A stretch of 64,000 nucleotides of DNA from Methylorubrum aminovorans (GCF_022179725.1 NZ_BPRC01000004.1:124001-188000), one strand, 5' to 3'. Counted from the first letter of the stretch, positions 41,076 to 50,574 are shown. Numbers and translations are program-made. The notes: generated by a model from the letters alone, not told the origin.

Positions 41076-42036
41076 ATGCCTTCACCGTTGTCTGTCGATC
41101 TGCGCGAGCGCGTCGTGGCGGCCGTGGCAGAGGGCGCCTCCTTCCATCGAGCGGCGGCGCGGTTTGGGGTGAGCGTGTCGAGCGTCAGCCGCTGGTCGCA
41201 ACGATTTGCGCAGCAGGGGCACGTCCTACCCAAACCGACCTACGGCGACGACAGCCTGCCGGCGATCGAGGTGCATGCGGATCTGATCCTCCCTCGACGA
41301 GGCCCAGCCCGAGCTCTTGGCTCGGCGAGTTGCGCGACGCCCTGGCCGAGCAGGGCGTGCCGACCAGCACGAGCGGGCTGTCACGCTTCTTCGCTCGCCA
41401 CGGGATCACCCGTAAAAAGGGGCGCTGTACGCGGCTGAGCAGGAGCGGGCCGACGTGAAGGCGGAGCGTGAGGCGTAGTTCGCGGCTCAGCCCGACCTTG
41501 ACCCCGACAAGCTCGTTTTCCTCGATGAGACGGCGGCTGCCACCAACATGGCCCGCCGCTACGGCCGCGCCCCGCGCGGCAAGCGCTGCCAGCTCCTCGT
41601 ACCGCAGGGCCATTACAAAACGACCACCGTCACCGCCGCTCTGCGCACCACCGGCCCGTGCGCCCTCGACCTCGCGGATGGCGCAACCAACGGCCAGCGC
41701 TTTCGCGACTACGTCGCCAACCACCTCGTCCCCGTGCTGCGGCCCGGCGACACCGTGATCCTCGACAACCTGCAAGCTCACAAAGTCAGCGGCATCCGCG
41801 AGCGGGTCTAGGCGGCCGGCGCGCGGCTGTTCTACCTTCCGCCCTACAGCCCCGAGTTCAACCCGATCGAGCAGATCTTCGCCAAGCTGAAAGCGCTGCT
41901 GCGGAGCGCAGCCGCCCGCACCGTGCCTGACCTCTGGGACGCCATCCGGCAGGCCTTCACCCGCTTCACCCCGGACGAGTGCCGCAACGGCCTCGCCGCC
42001 GCCGGCTATGACAACGACTTGGCCGTCGCTACGTAA
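41076..42036 (+). pseudogene. IS630-family transposase, heavily decayed
   Basis: The N-terminal helix-turn-helix (SVDLRERVVAAVAEGASFHR, AARFGVSVSSVSRW) and the DDE domain (LVFLDETAAATNMARRYGRA, VILDNLQAHK, FYLPPYSPEFNPIEQIF) are all recognisable, and the three catalytic acids remain. The frame is broken by at least two frameshifts between about 41280 and 41440 and by two amber TAG codons (near 41476, before FAAQPDLDPDK; and near 41810, before AAGARLFYLPP). GTAAAGGAGTCCGCG precedes the ATG. Element ends were not resolved. Confidence 0.88.
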
Positions 42037-42153
42037 GCGGAAACAGCTCTGAGAGCCCGTCTGATAAGGGTTGAGTTTGGGGTTGAGTTTGGGGTTGAGT
42101 GGCCGGGATGGCGATGCTTCCAGAAGGGTGCTGAAGCCTGACCTGGAAGTGCC

Positions 42154-42967
42154 ATGTGGACCCCGACCACCCGGCGGTAGCATAGCCGCTCGGGCCTGCG
42201 CTACGAAACCGACCTAACGGATGCCGAATGGGCTGTGGTCGAGCCGCTGATGCCCAAGCCTGCACCGTGCGGGCGTCCGCCGGTCTGGACGATGCGGGAG
42301 ATCCTGCACGCGATCTTCTACGTGCTGCGCGGCGGGATCGCGTGGCGGCTGATCCCCAAGGATCTGCCACCCCGCTCGACCACCTACAGCTACTTCAGCC
42401 GCTGGCGCGACGACGGCCTGTTCGGCCGGATCAACCACCACCTCGTCATGGCTGACCGTGAACGGATCGGACGCGAGGCTTCGCCGTCGGCGGCGGTTCT
42501 GGATAGCCATCCTTCGAGAGCCTCAGGATGAGGGCATCAAGACCACCGAGAGCGGTGGGCCGCGCGGCTACGATGCCGGCAAGAAGGTGAAGGGCCGTAA
42601 GCGCCAAGCTCTGGTCGACACGGACGGGCGTGCCCTCGTCCTCGATCCGCAGCCCGCCGACGTACAGGATCGCGACGGAGCGGTGCCGGTGCTGCGTTTG
42701 TCGCGTCGCACCTTCCCGTTCATCATCAAGGCGTTCGCCGATGCGGGCTATGCCGGAGACCGACCCGCCACGGCCACGAGCATCACCGTCGCGATCGTGC
42801 GCAAGCCACCCGGGCAGGTCGGCTTCGCCGTTCAACCGCGCCACTGGGTCGTCGAGCGCTTCTTCGCCTGGATCAGCCGCAACCGCCGCCTCTGGAAGGA
42901 TCCGGAGGCCACTCTCGCCTCGGCCCAAGCCTTCCTCTACGCCGCCGCTGCCATGATCCTCGCATGA
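42154..42967 (+). pseudogene. IS5-family (IS427-like) transposase, broken
   Basis: Reading from ATG 42154: MWTPTTRR, then an amber TAG at 42178-42180, then LRYETDLTDAEWAVVEPLMP, LHAIFYVLRGGIAWRLIPKD and YSYFSRWRDDGLFGRIN in the same frame. After AAVLDS the gene is interrupted by a 26-base palindromic REP-like insert (42508-42533) and continues in the +1 frame with TTESGGPRGYDAGKKVKGRK, LVDTDGRALVL and HWVVERFFAWISRNRRLWKD. Relatives are often split into two frames with programmed shifting, but the amber and the insert make this one inactive. Confidence 0.85.
42508..42533. repeat. REP-like palindromic insert within the IS5 transposase
   Basis: CATCCTTCGAG and CTCAGGATG form the arms of a short palindrome. 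The sequence resembles the CATCCTTCGAG...CTCAGGATGAGG elements scattered between genes in Rhizobiales, here in a short form. A half copy (CATCCTTCGAGAG) occurs at 58028-58040. It replaces a few codons of the transposase and shifts its frame. Confidence 0.65.
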
Positions 42968-43107
42968 TCCTCGTCCGACGCCTCGGACGCGCTCCGTGAC
43001 TTATCGGAAAGACTCTTAGAGTTGCTCATTACAGTGCAATCAATTGCTGAGCCTGAACGGCAGTCTTGGGGGTTCCTACGCAAGCTCTCGGGGGGATTCT
43101 TGCCGTT

Positions 43108-43311
43108 TCAACTCTTCACCACGTCGGCGAGCGCCGCCTGGAGCCCCACCTCGGCGAAGTGCGGGACGCCGGCATTGGTCTTCTCGACGACGTCCGGCCG
43201 CTTCTCGATGCCGTAGACCTGCACGCCGCGGCGAGCCAGCGCGACGGAGAGGGTCAGGCCGACATATCCGAGACCGATGATGACGACGTTGGGAGCTTTT
43301 CTCACGTCCAT
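43108..43311 (-). pseudogene. nucleotide-sugar dehydrogenase, N-terminal fragment only
   Basis: 67 codons from ATG 43311 encode VVIIGLGYVGLTLSVALARR, GVQVYGIEKRPDVVEKTNAG and VPHFAEVGLQAAL, the Rossmann NAD-binding start of a UDP-sugar 6-dehydrogenase (UDP-ManNAc or UDP-Glc dehydrogenase type). After ALADVVKS the frame stops, about 90 bases from the IS5 end; the catalytic Cys and the remaining ~350 residues are gone. It is probably a leftover of the polysaccharide locus cut by the IS. Confidence 0.85.
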
Positions 43312-43757
43312 GTTGGGGTCCCGTTTGCGATCGATCTTGCGAGTCTCTGAACCGACTTGAAATCCGGCGCGGGGCAGGCGCCGCATCATCCCCCGGCCCT
43401 CGGGCGACCGGGACCGACGACGACTGCGTTACGTCGGATCAGCAAGGTGCGTGCCTCGGGAAATCCGCATCAAAACGGGATCAGCGGCCCGTTCGCGGAC
43501 ACTTCATCCGCCGCTTCAGATGATTTCGGGACTTCCCGCAGTCGAGGATCGGCGTTTGTCGGCCGGAGGATTAGTCGAGCTCCGGAGCGGTGTCGGAAGA
43601 CGGCCGTCCCCGAGGATTCCTCATCCCGCGGATCTCGCGCGGCCCATAGCCTCAGCCCTTCCGCGCCGGGCCGAGGCAACGCATCGCCCTGAGCGTCGTT
43701 CGTTCTGCCGGAGACGGCGGGTGCAACGGGCGCCGCCGGCCGAAATGGGAGAGGCGG
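43312..43757. other. intergenic stretch with no recognised feature
   Basis: About 446 bases between the dehydrogenase fragment and a small gene. Neither strand holds a gene I can defend, and no RNA motif is apparent. The GC level is back to that of the core chromosome. Confidence 0.5.
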
Positions 43758-43979
43758 ATGCCGGTTCGGATGACCCAGGAAACGCAGGAGGTGATCGACG
43801 GCCGGAGACAGGTCGTGGTGCGGGTCCATTTCGGCCGGCCGGATGCGGGGCGGGAGGTCGTCGAGGTCGCGGCGACGGTGCGGGTGCCCGCCATCGAATC
43901 GGAGGCGCAGACCGAGGCCGCCGCACGGCAGATGGCGCGTCGGGCACTCGAACAGGCGCTGTCGGCGTTCCCGCTCTGA
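43758..43979 (+). CDS. small hypothetical protein
   Basis: A 73-residue acidic-basic protein of unknown function: MPVRMTQETQEVIDGRRQVV, VHFGRPDAGREVVEVAATVR, ending in a helix ARQMARRALEQALSAFPL. A good ribosome binding site (GGGAGAGGCGG) and strand-then-helix periodicity make it likely to be real. It has no Cys, signal peptide or membrane segment. It is separated from the antiporter operon by about 330 bases. Confidence 0.55.
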   Translation: MPVRMTQETQEVIDGRRQVVVRVHFGRPDAGREVVEVAATVRVPAIESEAQTEAAARQMARRALEQALSAFPL

Positions 43980-44308
43980 GGGCGAAAGACAGACGGGCGC
44001 CGGCCGGGAGTCGGGAGGCAAGTGAAGCGGGCCGGAACCGTTGACCGATCTTTGTCGGCCCGATGACGGGTGCGCGCCAATCGGTCGGAAGGGTCTGTGG
44101 CGAACCGGGAAACGACGTGTGGTTTCTCACGTCGCGCAACCATCGGATCAATTTCGTCTTTTCTCGTGCTTCACTTGCGGTCGACCCTTCGGGCATGCCT
44201 TAACGGCAAGCACGGGTGACGCGTCCGCCACGGCGGGCGGCCTCGCTCGCACGCGCCGCCCCTTCTCGTCCTTCAGGCCGCTCCCGAGCCTGCACCTCGC
44301 CCGGGTTG
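43980..44308 (+). promoter_or_regulatory. upstream region of the Mrp antiporter operon
   Basis: 329 bases with no supported gene, which should contain the operon promoter. An open frame extends mrpA upstream to about 44216, but with Arg/Pro-rich, non-hydrophobic residues. No known riboswitch was recognised; an imperfect TGCCTTAACGGCA hairpin occurs near 44197. Confidence 0.4.
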
Positions 44309-47236
44309 ATGTCGTCCAACGCCCTTCTCGCCGCCGCCGCGATCCTCCCCTTCGCGGGCTCCGTGATCGCAGGTGCCCTGCCCAGCCATGCGCGCAATGC
44401 TGCCGCCGGGCTCGCCGGGCTCGTGACGCTGGCCAGCCTCGGCTGCATCCTCGCCCTCACGCCGCAACTGGCCGGGGGCGGCACCGTCGTCCACGCGGTT
44501 GAGTGGCTGCCGAGCCTCGGCGTCAACTTCGTCCTGCGGCTCGACGGGCTCGCCTGGCTTTTCTCGGTTCTGGTGCTCGCCATCGGCGCGCTCGTGGTGC
44601 TCTACGCGCGCTACTACATGGCCGCCGCCGACCCGGTGCCGCGGCTGTTCTCCTATTTTCTCGCCTTCGTCGGCGCGATGCTCGGCATCGTTCTCTCCGG
44701 CAACCTGATCCAACTCGTTCTGTTCTGGGAACTGACGAGCATCGTCTCGTTCCTGCTGATCGGCTATTGGTACGACAACGCCGCGGCCCGTGACGGCGCG
44801 CGCATGTCGCTCACGATCACCGCGGCGGGCGGCCTGTGCCTTCTCGTCGGAACGATCCTGATCGGGCGCATCGTCGGCAGCTACGACCTCGGCACGGTGC
44901 TGGCCTCGGGTGACACGATCCGCAACAGCCCGCTCTACCTGCCGGCCCTGGTGCTGGTTCTGGCGGGCGCGCTCACCAAGTCGGCGCAGTTCCCGTTCCA
45001 CATCTGGCTGCCGCGCGCCATGGCGGCGCCGACGCCGATCAGCGCCTACCTGCACTCGGCGACGATGGTGAAGGCCGGCATCTTCCTGATGATCCGCCTG
45101 TGGCCGGTGCTCTCGGGTACCGAGCAATGGTACTGGATGGTCGGAAGCGCCGGCATGGCGACCCTGCTGGTCGGCTCATGGAGCGCGATCTTCCAGCACG
45201 ACCTGAAGGGTCTGCTCGCCTACTCGACCATCAGCCATCTCGGGCTGATCACGCTGCTGCTGGGCCTCAACTCGCCGCTCGCCGTGGTCGCCGCGATCTT
45301 CCACACCGTGAACCACGCCACCTTCAAGGCGTCGCTGTTCATGGCGGTCGGCATCATCGACCACGAGACGGGCACGCGCGACATGCGCCGCCTCTCCGGC
45401 CTGTGGCGGGCGATGCCCTATACCGGCACGCTCGCCATGGTCGCCGCCGCGGCGATGGCCGGCGTGCCGCTGCTCAACGGCTTCCTCTCCAAGGAGATGT
45501 TCCTGTCGGAGGCGGTCGACAACATGGGCGACCACCCGATCCACATCGCCCTGCCGGTCCTGGCCACGCTCGCCAGCGCCTTCACCATGCTCTACTCCCT
45601 GCGCTTCATCCGCCAGACCTTCTTCGGCCCGCCGCCGCACGACCTGCCGCACGAGCCGCACGAACCGGTGCGGTGGATGCGCATCCCGATCGAGCTGCTC
45701 GTCCTCACCTGCATCGCCATCGGCCTCGTGCCGAACCTGACCATCGGCCCGGCGCTCGAGCGTGCCGTGAGCGCGGTGTTCGGCGCGGACGCCCCGACCT
45801 ACAGCCTGGCGATCTGGCACGGCTTCAACCTGCCGCTGGTGCTCAGCATGACCGCCCTCGTCGGCGGCGTGCTGCTCTACGTCCTGTTCGGCAAGCGCAT
45901 CGACACCAATCCCCGCGGCGGTCCCTGGCTGATGGACCGGCTCGACGGCGGCCGGCTGTTCGAGCGCACGATGACCGGCCTGACCAAGGGCGCCCGCGGC
46001 CTGGAGCAGTGGTTCGGCGCCGAGCGGCTCCAGCCGCAATTGCGCATCCTGTTCCTCGCCGCCCTGCTCGCCGCGCTCGCGGCGGGCACCGCTCGCGGTC
46101 TCGACCTGCTCGCGCCGGGCCGGCTCACGCCGTTCGATCCCGCCTTCGCGCTGATGTGGGTCGTCGGCGCGGCCTGTGCGATCGGCGCCGCCGAGCGGGC
46201 GAAGTATCACCGCCTCTCGGCCACTATTTTCGTCGGCGGGGCGGGTCTCGTCAGCAGTCTGACCTTCCTCTGGCTCTCGGCGCCCGATCTCGCGGTGACG
46301 CAGATCCTCGTCGAGATCGTCACCACCGTGATGCTGCTGCTCGGCCTGCGCTGGCTACCGAAGCGCGACGCGGCGATCCCGGCGCCTCCCGCGGAGCGGG
46401 CACGGGCACGCCGCCGCCGCATCATCGACCTGTGCATCGCCGCCTTCGTCGGCCTCGGCCTGGCCGGACTCGCCTACGCCGTGATGACCCGTCCGGCCGG
46501 TGACGGCATCGCCCGCTGGTTCATCGAGGAGGCCTATCCGCAGGCCGGCGGGCGCAACGTCGTCAACGTGCTGCTGGTCGATTTCCGCGCCTTCGACACG
46601 CTGGGCGAGATCTCGGTGCTCGGCATCGTCGGGCTCACGGTGTTCGCCCTGCTGCGCCGCTTCCGCCCGGCGCCCGACAGCCTGGAGCGGCCCAAGCAGC
46701 AGCACAGTCACGACGCCTATGACCGCGCCCGCGAGGGCCGCAAGCCCGGCGACACCGCTGCTGATGCGCTCCTTGTGCCGCGGGTGGTGATGACGTGGCT
46801 GTTCCCCTTCATCATTCTGCTGTCGCTGCACCTGTTCCTGCGCGGGCACGACCTGCCCGGCGGCGGCTTCGCGGCGGGCATCGCGCTCACCATCGCCTTC
46901 ATCCTGCAATACATGGCCTGCGGCGCGCAGTGGGTGGAGGAGCGGCTGCGGATCCAGCCGATCGCCTGGATCGGCCTCGGCCTGCTGATCGCGGCGGGGG
47001 CCGGCGCGGCCTCGTGGGTGTTCGGGCGGCCCTTCCTCACCGCTTATTTCGCCTATTGGGAGCTGCCGCTCATCGGCAAGGTGCCGGCGGCGAGCGCCCT
47101 GGTGTTCGATCTCGGCATCATGGTGCTGGTGGTCGGCGCGAGCGCCCTGATGCTGGTCGCGCTCGCCCACCAATCGCTTCGCCGCACCCGCAGCACGGAG
47201 GCGGAAGCCGAGCGGGCCGCCGAGGAGACGGCGTAA
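44309..47236 (+). CDS. mrpA: Mrp/Pha-type Na+(K+)/H+ antiporter subunit A fused to subunit B
   Basis: A 975-residue membrane protein, the largest subunit of the multi-subunit CPA3 antiporter that exports Na+ or K+ against protons. The MrpA part shows the complex I NuoL-like core (SGNLIQLVLFWELTSIVSFL; KSAQFPFHIWLPRAMAAPTP; STISHLGLITLLLGL; HATFKASLFMAVGIIDHETG). Residues from ~821 (LVPRVVMTWLFPFIILLSLH, HDLPGGGFAAGIALTIAFI) are the separate MrpB of Gram-positives, fused here as in PhaAB of rhizobia. ATG 44309 gives the usual hydrophobic N terminus. Its stop shares one base with the mrpC start. Confidence 0.95.
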   Translation: MSSNALLAAAAILPFAGSVIAGALPSHARNAAAGLAGLVTLASLGCILALTPQLAGGGTVVHAVEWLPSLGVNFVLRLDGLAWLFSVLVLAIGALVVLYARYYMAAADPVPRLFSYFLAFVGAMLGIVLSGNLIQLVLFWELTSIVSFLLIGYWYDNAAARDGARMSLTITAAGGLCLLVGTILIGRIVGSYDLGTVLASGDTIRNSPLYLPALVLVLAGALTKSAQFPFHIWLPRAMAAPTPISAYLHSATMVKAGIFLMIRLWPVLSGTEQWYWMVGSAGMATLLVGSWSAIFQHDLKGLLAYSTISHLGLITLLLGLNSPLAVVAAIFHTVNHATFKASLFMAVGIIDHETGTRDMRRLSGLWRAMPYTGTLAMVAAAAMAGVPLLNGFLSKEMFLSEAVDNMGDHPIHIALPVLATLASAFTMLYSLRFIRQTFFGPPPHDLPHEPHEPVRWMRIPIELLVLTCIAIGLVPNLTIGPALERAVSAVFGADAPTYSLAIWHGFNLPLVLSMTALVGGVLLYVLFGKRIDTNPRGGPWLMDRLDGGRLFERTMTGLTKGARGLEQWFGAERLQPQLRILFLAALLAALAAGTARGLDLLAPGRLTPFDPAFALMWVVGAACAIGAAERAKYHRLSATIFVGGAGLVSSLTFLWLSAPDLAVTQILVEIVTTVMLLLGLRWLPKRDAAIPAPPAERARARRRRIIDLCIAAFVGLGLAGLAYAVMTRPAGDGIARWFIEEAYPQAGGRNVVNVLLVDFRAFDTLGEISVLGIVGLTVFALLRRFRPAPDSLERPKQQHSHDAYDRAREGRKPGDTAADALLVPRVVMTWLFPFIILLSLHLFLRGHDLPGGGFAAGIALTIAFILQYMACGAQWVEERLRIQPIAWIGLGLLIAAGAGAASWVFGRPFLTAYFAYWELPLIGKVPAASALVFDLGIMVLVVGASALMLVALAHQSLRRTRSTEAEAERAAEETA

Positions 47237-47604
47237 TGGAAATCGTGCTGTCGGCGGGAATCGGCATCCTGGCCGCTTCCGGCGTGTGGCTGATGCTGCG
47301 TCCGCGCACCTTCCAGGTGGCACTCGGGCTCTCGCTGCTGAGCTACGCCGTCAACCTGTTCATCTTCGCCATGGGCCGGCTCACCGTCGGCGCGCCGCCG
47401 GTGCTCAAGACCGGGCCGGAAACCGTGTCGGTCGACGATCCGGTGCCGCAGGCGCTGGTGCTCACCGCGCTGGTCATCAGCTTCGCGCTGACCGCCCTGT
47501 TCCTCGTCGTGCTGCTCGCCGCCCGCGGCGTCACCGGCAACGACCATGTCGACGGCCGCGAACCGCACCACGCCGAACCGACCCCGGAGAACCCGCACCC
47601 ATGA
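47236..47604 (+). CDS. mrpC: Mrp antiporter subunit C (NuoK-like)
   Basis: A 122-residue protein with three membrane helices, homologous to complex I NuoK: GIGILAASGVWLMLRPRTFQ, VALGLSLLSYAVNLFIFAMG and PVPQALVLTALVISFALTAL with the conserved Glu replaced by the family's DPVPQALVLTAIVI motif. A His/Pro-rich tail ends the protein. Its TGA overlaps the mrpD ATG. Confidence 0.95.
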   Translation: MEIVLSAGIGILAASGVWLMLRPRTFQVALGLSLLSYAVNLFIFAMGRLTVGAPPVLKTGPETVSVDDPVPQALVLTALVISFALTALFLVVLLAARGVTGNDHVDGREPHHAEPTPENPHP

Positions 47605-49241
47605 CCGCGCCCCTCCTGAGCGGACCCGGCGCGGTCCTGTGGTCCGACCATCTCATCGTCCTGCCGATCGTGCTGCCGATCGCGGTGGCCGGCGCGATGT
47701 TCCTGATGGACGAGCGGCGCCACCGCCTGAAGTCGGTGCTCAGCCTCGCCACGGTGCTGGCGATGCTCGCCACCGCCGTCGTTCTCGTCTTCCGCGTCAC
47801 CGAGGCGCCGGAGGTCTACCGGCTCGGCAACTGGGCGGCGCCCTACGGCATCGTGCTGGTGGCCGACCGGCTCTCGGCGATGATGCTGACGCTGGCCGGT
47901 GTGTTGGGGCTCTCCGCCCTCGTCTTCTCCTTCGCCCGCTGGGGCCGTGCGGGGCCGCGCTTCCACGGCCTGTTCCTGCTGTTGCTGATGGGGGTGAACG
48001 GCGCCTTCCTCACCGGCGACGTGTTCAACCTGTTCGTGTTCTTCGAGGTGATGCTGGCCGCCTCCTATGGGCTCGTGCTGCACGGCTCGGGCGAGACGCG
48101 GATCCGAGCGGGGCTCGGCTACATCGCCGTCAACCTCGTCGCCTCGCTGTTCTTCCTCGTCGGCGTGAGCCTGATCTACGGCACGATGGGCACGCTCAAC
48201 ATGGCCGACCTCGCCCGGCGGCTCACGAGTCCGCCGGCTGAGATCGGCCTGTTCGAGGTCGGCTGCGCAGTGCTCGGCATCGCCTTCCTGATCAAATGCA
48301 GCGCATGGCCCCTCGGCTTCTGGTTGCCGACCACCTACGCCGCCGCCACTGCTCCGGCGGCGGCAATCCTGGCGATCCTCAGCAAGGTCGGCGTCTACGT
48401 CGTGATCCGCCTGAGCCTGCTCCTGTTCGGTGCCGGCTCTTCGGAAGGGTTCGGCCAGAGCTGGATCCTCGCCACCGGGCTCGCGACAATCGCCTTCGGC
48501 ACGGTCGGCATCTTCGCCGCGCGCGAACTGACGCGGGCGGCGGGCTACGCGGTGATGATCTCCTCGGGCACCGTGCTGGCCGCACTCGGCACCGGCAGCG
48601 ACGGGGCGCTCTCGGGCGCGCTCTACTACCTCGTCGGCTCGACCTTCGCCGCCGCCGCCCTGTTCCTGCTGGCCGAGATCCTTCAGCGCAGCCGCGACCC
48701 GGCGGACGTGGCGCAGCCCGTCTTCGCCGACGAGTACCGCGATCCCTTCGACGATGCCGGCGCGACCGAGATCGGCCGGGCGATCCCCGCCACGGTGGCG
48801 ATCCTCGGCGGCGGCTTCCTCGTCTGCACGCTGATGCTCGCCGGCATTCCCCCGCTCGCCGGCTTCGTCGGCAAGCTGGCGATGTTCTCCGGCCTCGCCT
48901 CCGGCACGATGAGCGCCGCGGCGTGGTGGCTGATCGCCGTGCTCACGCTGTCGAGCCTCGGCACCCTGATTCCCTTGGTCCGGCTCGGCATCTTCAGCCT
49001 CTGGGTGCCCCACGACGACCCGCAGCCCGTGCTGCGCTCGCCGGAACTCGCGAGCCTCACCGTGCTGCTCGCGGCCTGCGTGGCACTCGCCCTCTGGGCC
49101 GGGCCTGCGCTCGCCTATACCGAGGCCACCGTGCGCTGGCTGTCCCAGCCGCAGGACTACGTCCGCGCCGTGCTCGATGCGGGCGTGGGCAAAGGTGCCA
49201 GCAAAGCCACCGGCAATGGCGCGGCGGGAGCGGGATCATGA
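47601..49241 (+). CDS. mrpD: Mrp antiporter subunit D (NuoN/NuoM-like)
   Basis: A 546-residue polytopic subunit, one of the two NuoL/M/N-like ion-translocating modules of the Mrp complex. Visible blocks are DVFNLFVFFEVMLAASYGLV with the conserved membrane Glu, LIKCSAWPLGFWLPTTYAAA with the key Lys, and GIPPLAGFVGKLAMFSGLA. ATG 47601 overlaps the mrpC stop, and its own stop overlaps mrpE. Confidence 0.95.
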   Translation: MTAPLLSGPGAVLWSDHLIVLPIVLPIAVAGAMFLMDERRHRLKSVLSLATVLAMLATAVVLVFRVTEAPEVYRLGNWAAPYGIVLVADRLSAMMLTLAGVLGLSALVFSFARWGRAGPRFHGLFLLLLMGVNGAFLTGDVFNLFVFFEVMLAASYGLVLHGSGETRIRAGLGYIAVNLVASLFFLVGVSLIYGTMGTLNMADLARRLTSPPAEIGLFEVGCAVLGIAFLIKCSAWPLGFWLPTTYAAATAPAAAILAILSKVGVYVVIRLSLLLFGAGSSEGFGQSWILATGLATIAFGTVGIFAARELTRAAGYAVMISSGTVLAALGTGSDGALSGALYYLVGSTFAAAALFLLAEILQRSRDPADVAQPVFADEYRDPFDDAGATEIGRAIPATVAILGGGFLVCTLMLAGIPPLAGFVGKLAMFSGLASGTMSAAAWWLIAVLTLSSLGTLIPLVRLGIFSLWVPHDDPQPVLRSPELASLTVLLAACVALALWAGPALAYTEATVRWLSQPQDYVRAVLDAGVGKGASKATGNGAAGAGS

Positions 49242-49726
49242 GCCTCTTGCTGCCCCATCCCTTCCTCTCCGCCGGCCTCGCGCTGATGTGGCTGGTGCTG
49301 AACGCGCCGCCGAGCCCCGGCAACATCGTGCTGGCGCTCCTCATCGGACTGATCGTTCCGGCGGTGATGCGGGCGCTGCGCCCCGCCCCGGTTCGGGTGC
49401 GCCGCCCCGGTCTCGCCGTCCGGCTGCTGTTCATCGTCCTCTACGACATGCTGCGCTCGAACATCGACGTGGCCAGCATCATCCTCGGCCTGCGCCGCGG
49501 CGAGCGGCGCGCCGGCTTCGTCTCGATCCCCCTCGACATGCAGACGCCGTTCGGCCTCTCGGTGCTGTCGATCATCCTGACCGCGACGCCTGGCACTCTC
49601 TGGGTCCAGTACGATACCCATACCGGGCGCCTGTTGATGCACCTGATCGACGATACCGACAGCGAGGGCTGGGTCCGCCGCGTCAAGGACCGCTACGAGC
49701 GCCCCCTGATGGAGATCTTCGCGTGA
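49238..49726 (+). CDS. mrpE: Mrp antiporter subunit E
   Basis: A 162-residue subunit with three N-terminal hydrophobic helices and a cytoplasmic domain: LLFIVLYDMLRSNIDVASII, GFVSIPLDMQTPFGLSVLSI and ITATPGTL-like LTATPGTLWVQYD are the MrpE signatures. Overlaps at both ends (ATGA with mrpD, GTGA with mrpF) keep the complex stoichiometric. Confidence 0.95.
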   Translation: MSLLLPHPFLSAGLALMWLVLNAPPSPGNIVLALLIGLIVPAVMRALRPAPVRVRRPGLAVRLLFIVLYDMLRSNIDVASIILGLRRGERRAGFVSIPLDMQTPFGLSVLSIILTATPGTLWVQYDTHTGRLLMHLIDDTDSEGWVRRVKDRYERPLMEIFA

Positions 49727-50007
49727 GCACCGCCACCGTCCTCGATTGGGGCCTCGGCCTCGCCCAAGGCATGCTGGTGCTGGCGATGGCGCTGGCCGCG
49801 TGGCGAATGCTGCGCGGCCCCCGCGCCCAGGACCGCATCCTCGGCCTCGATACGCTCTATCTCAACGGCATGCTGGCGATCGTCGTCCACGGAATGCGCA
49901 CCGGCAGCGGGCTGTATTTCGAGGCTGCGCTGATCCTCGGCATGATCGGTTTCACCGCCACCGTCGCGCTGGCCAAGTTCCTGATGCAGGGCGAGGTGAT
50001 CCAGTGA
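49723..50007 (+). CDS. mrpF: Mrp antiporter subunit F
   Basis: A 94-residue three-helix protein starting at GTG. RMLRGPRAQDRILGLDTLYL is the MrpF motif, and the last helix is LILGMIGFTATVALAKFLMQ with G-E-V. The GTG start lies in the mrpE stop; a longer in-frame extension upstream is the shadow of mrpE. Confidence 0.94.
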   Translation: MSTATVLDWGLGLAQGMLVLAMALAAWRMLRGPRAQDRILGLDTLYLNGMLAIVVHGMRTGSGLYFEAALILGMIGFTATVALAKFLMQGEVIQ

Positions 50008-50345
50008 ACGGCCCCGACCTGCCCGTCTGGGCGGCCTGGATCGTCGTGGTCCTGACGCTCGGCGGCGCCGGCTTCGCGCTGACCGGTGCGCTCGGGCTCA
50101 TCCGCCTGAAGACCTTCTACGAGCGCGTCCACGCCCCGACGCTCGGCGCGACGCTGGGCGCCTTCCTGATCCTCACCGGCTCGATGCTGCTGCTGTCGCT
50201 GGTCGAGGGCCACATCGTCCTGCGCGACGCGCTGATCGGCCTGTTCATCACCCTCACCACGCCGGTGACGATGCTGCTGCTCTCCCGCGCCGCCGCCCAC
50301 CGCGACCGCACCGAGAAAAATCCGGGCGCGCCGCCGGAGCCGTGA
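50004..50345 (+). CDS. mrpG: Mrp antiporter subunit G
   Basis: A 113-residue three-helix subunit that ends the operon: ALTGALGLIRLKTFYERVHA, PTLGATLGAFLILTGSMLLL and LFITLTTPVTMLLLSRAAAH are family blocks. It starts at GTG 50004 inside the mrpF stop. All six genes A/B to G are present in the canonical order. Confidence 0.95.
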   Translation: MNGPDLPVWAAWIVVVLTLGGAGFALTGALGLIRLKTFYERVHAPTLGATLGAFLILTGSMLLLSLVEGHIVLRDALIGLFITLTTPVTMLLLSRAAAHRDRTEKNPGAPPEP

Positions 50346-50574
50346 TTCCTGTGGAGCCGGGAGTTCTGGGCTTGGGGGTCAACGCCCGGCCTCTAGCCTC
50401 ACGAAGGGCCGCGACCCGGTAGCTCGTGCCGGTGAACAGGGCCCGCATTCGACCCTCCGCGGAAGACCGGCTTGTCAGGGCTTCGCGCCGGAAAGCGAAC
50501 TCCGGCTGTGAGTTGGAAGCGGTCGCGCTCTTGATAGCCAGCCAGCGCGCCCGTTCAACCTTAAGTCGTTATAT

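Larger units (their letters stand above)
42047..43021 (+). mobile_element. IS5-family element, degenerate
   Basis: Imperfect terminal repeats bound it: CTCTGAGAGCCCGTCTGATAAG at 42047 and, on the other strand, CTCTAAGAGTCTTTCCGATAAG ending at 43021. Just inside the left end is a 12-base unit TTGAGTTTGGGG repeated about 2.5 times (42071-42100). It lies directly after the IS630 remnant. Confidence 0.75.

Noticed and set aside
42071-42100. 12-bp tandem repeat considered as a regulatory iteron
   Set aside because: It lies just inside the terminal repeat of the IS5 element and has only 2.5 units, so it is better seen as part of that element's end.
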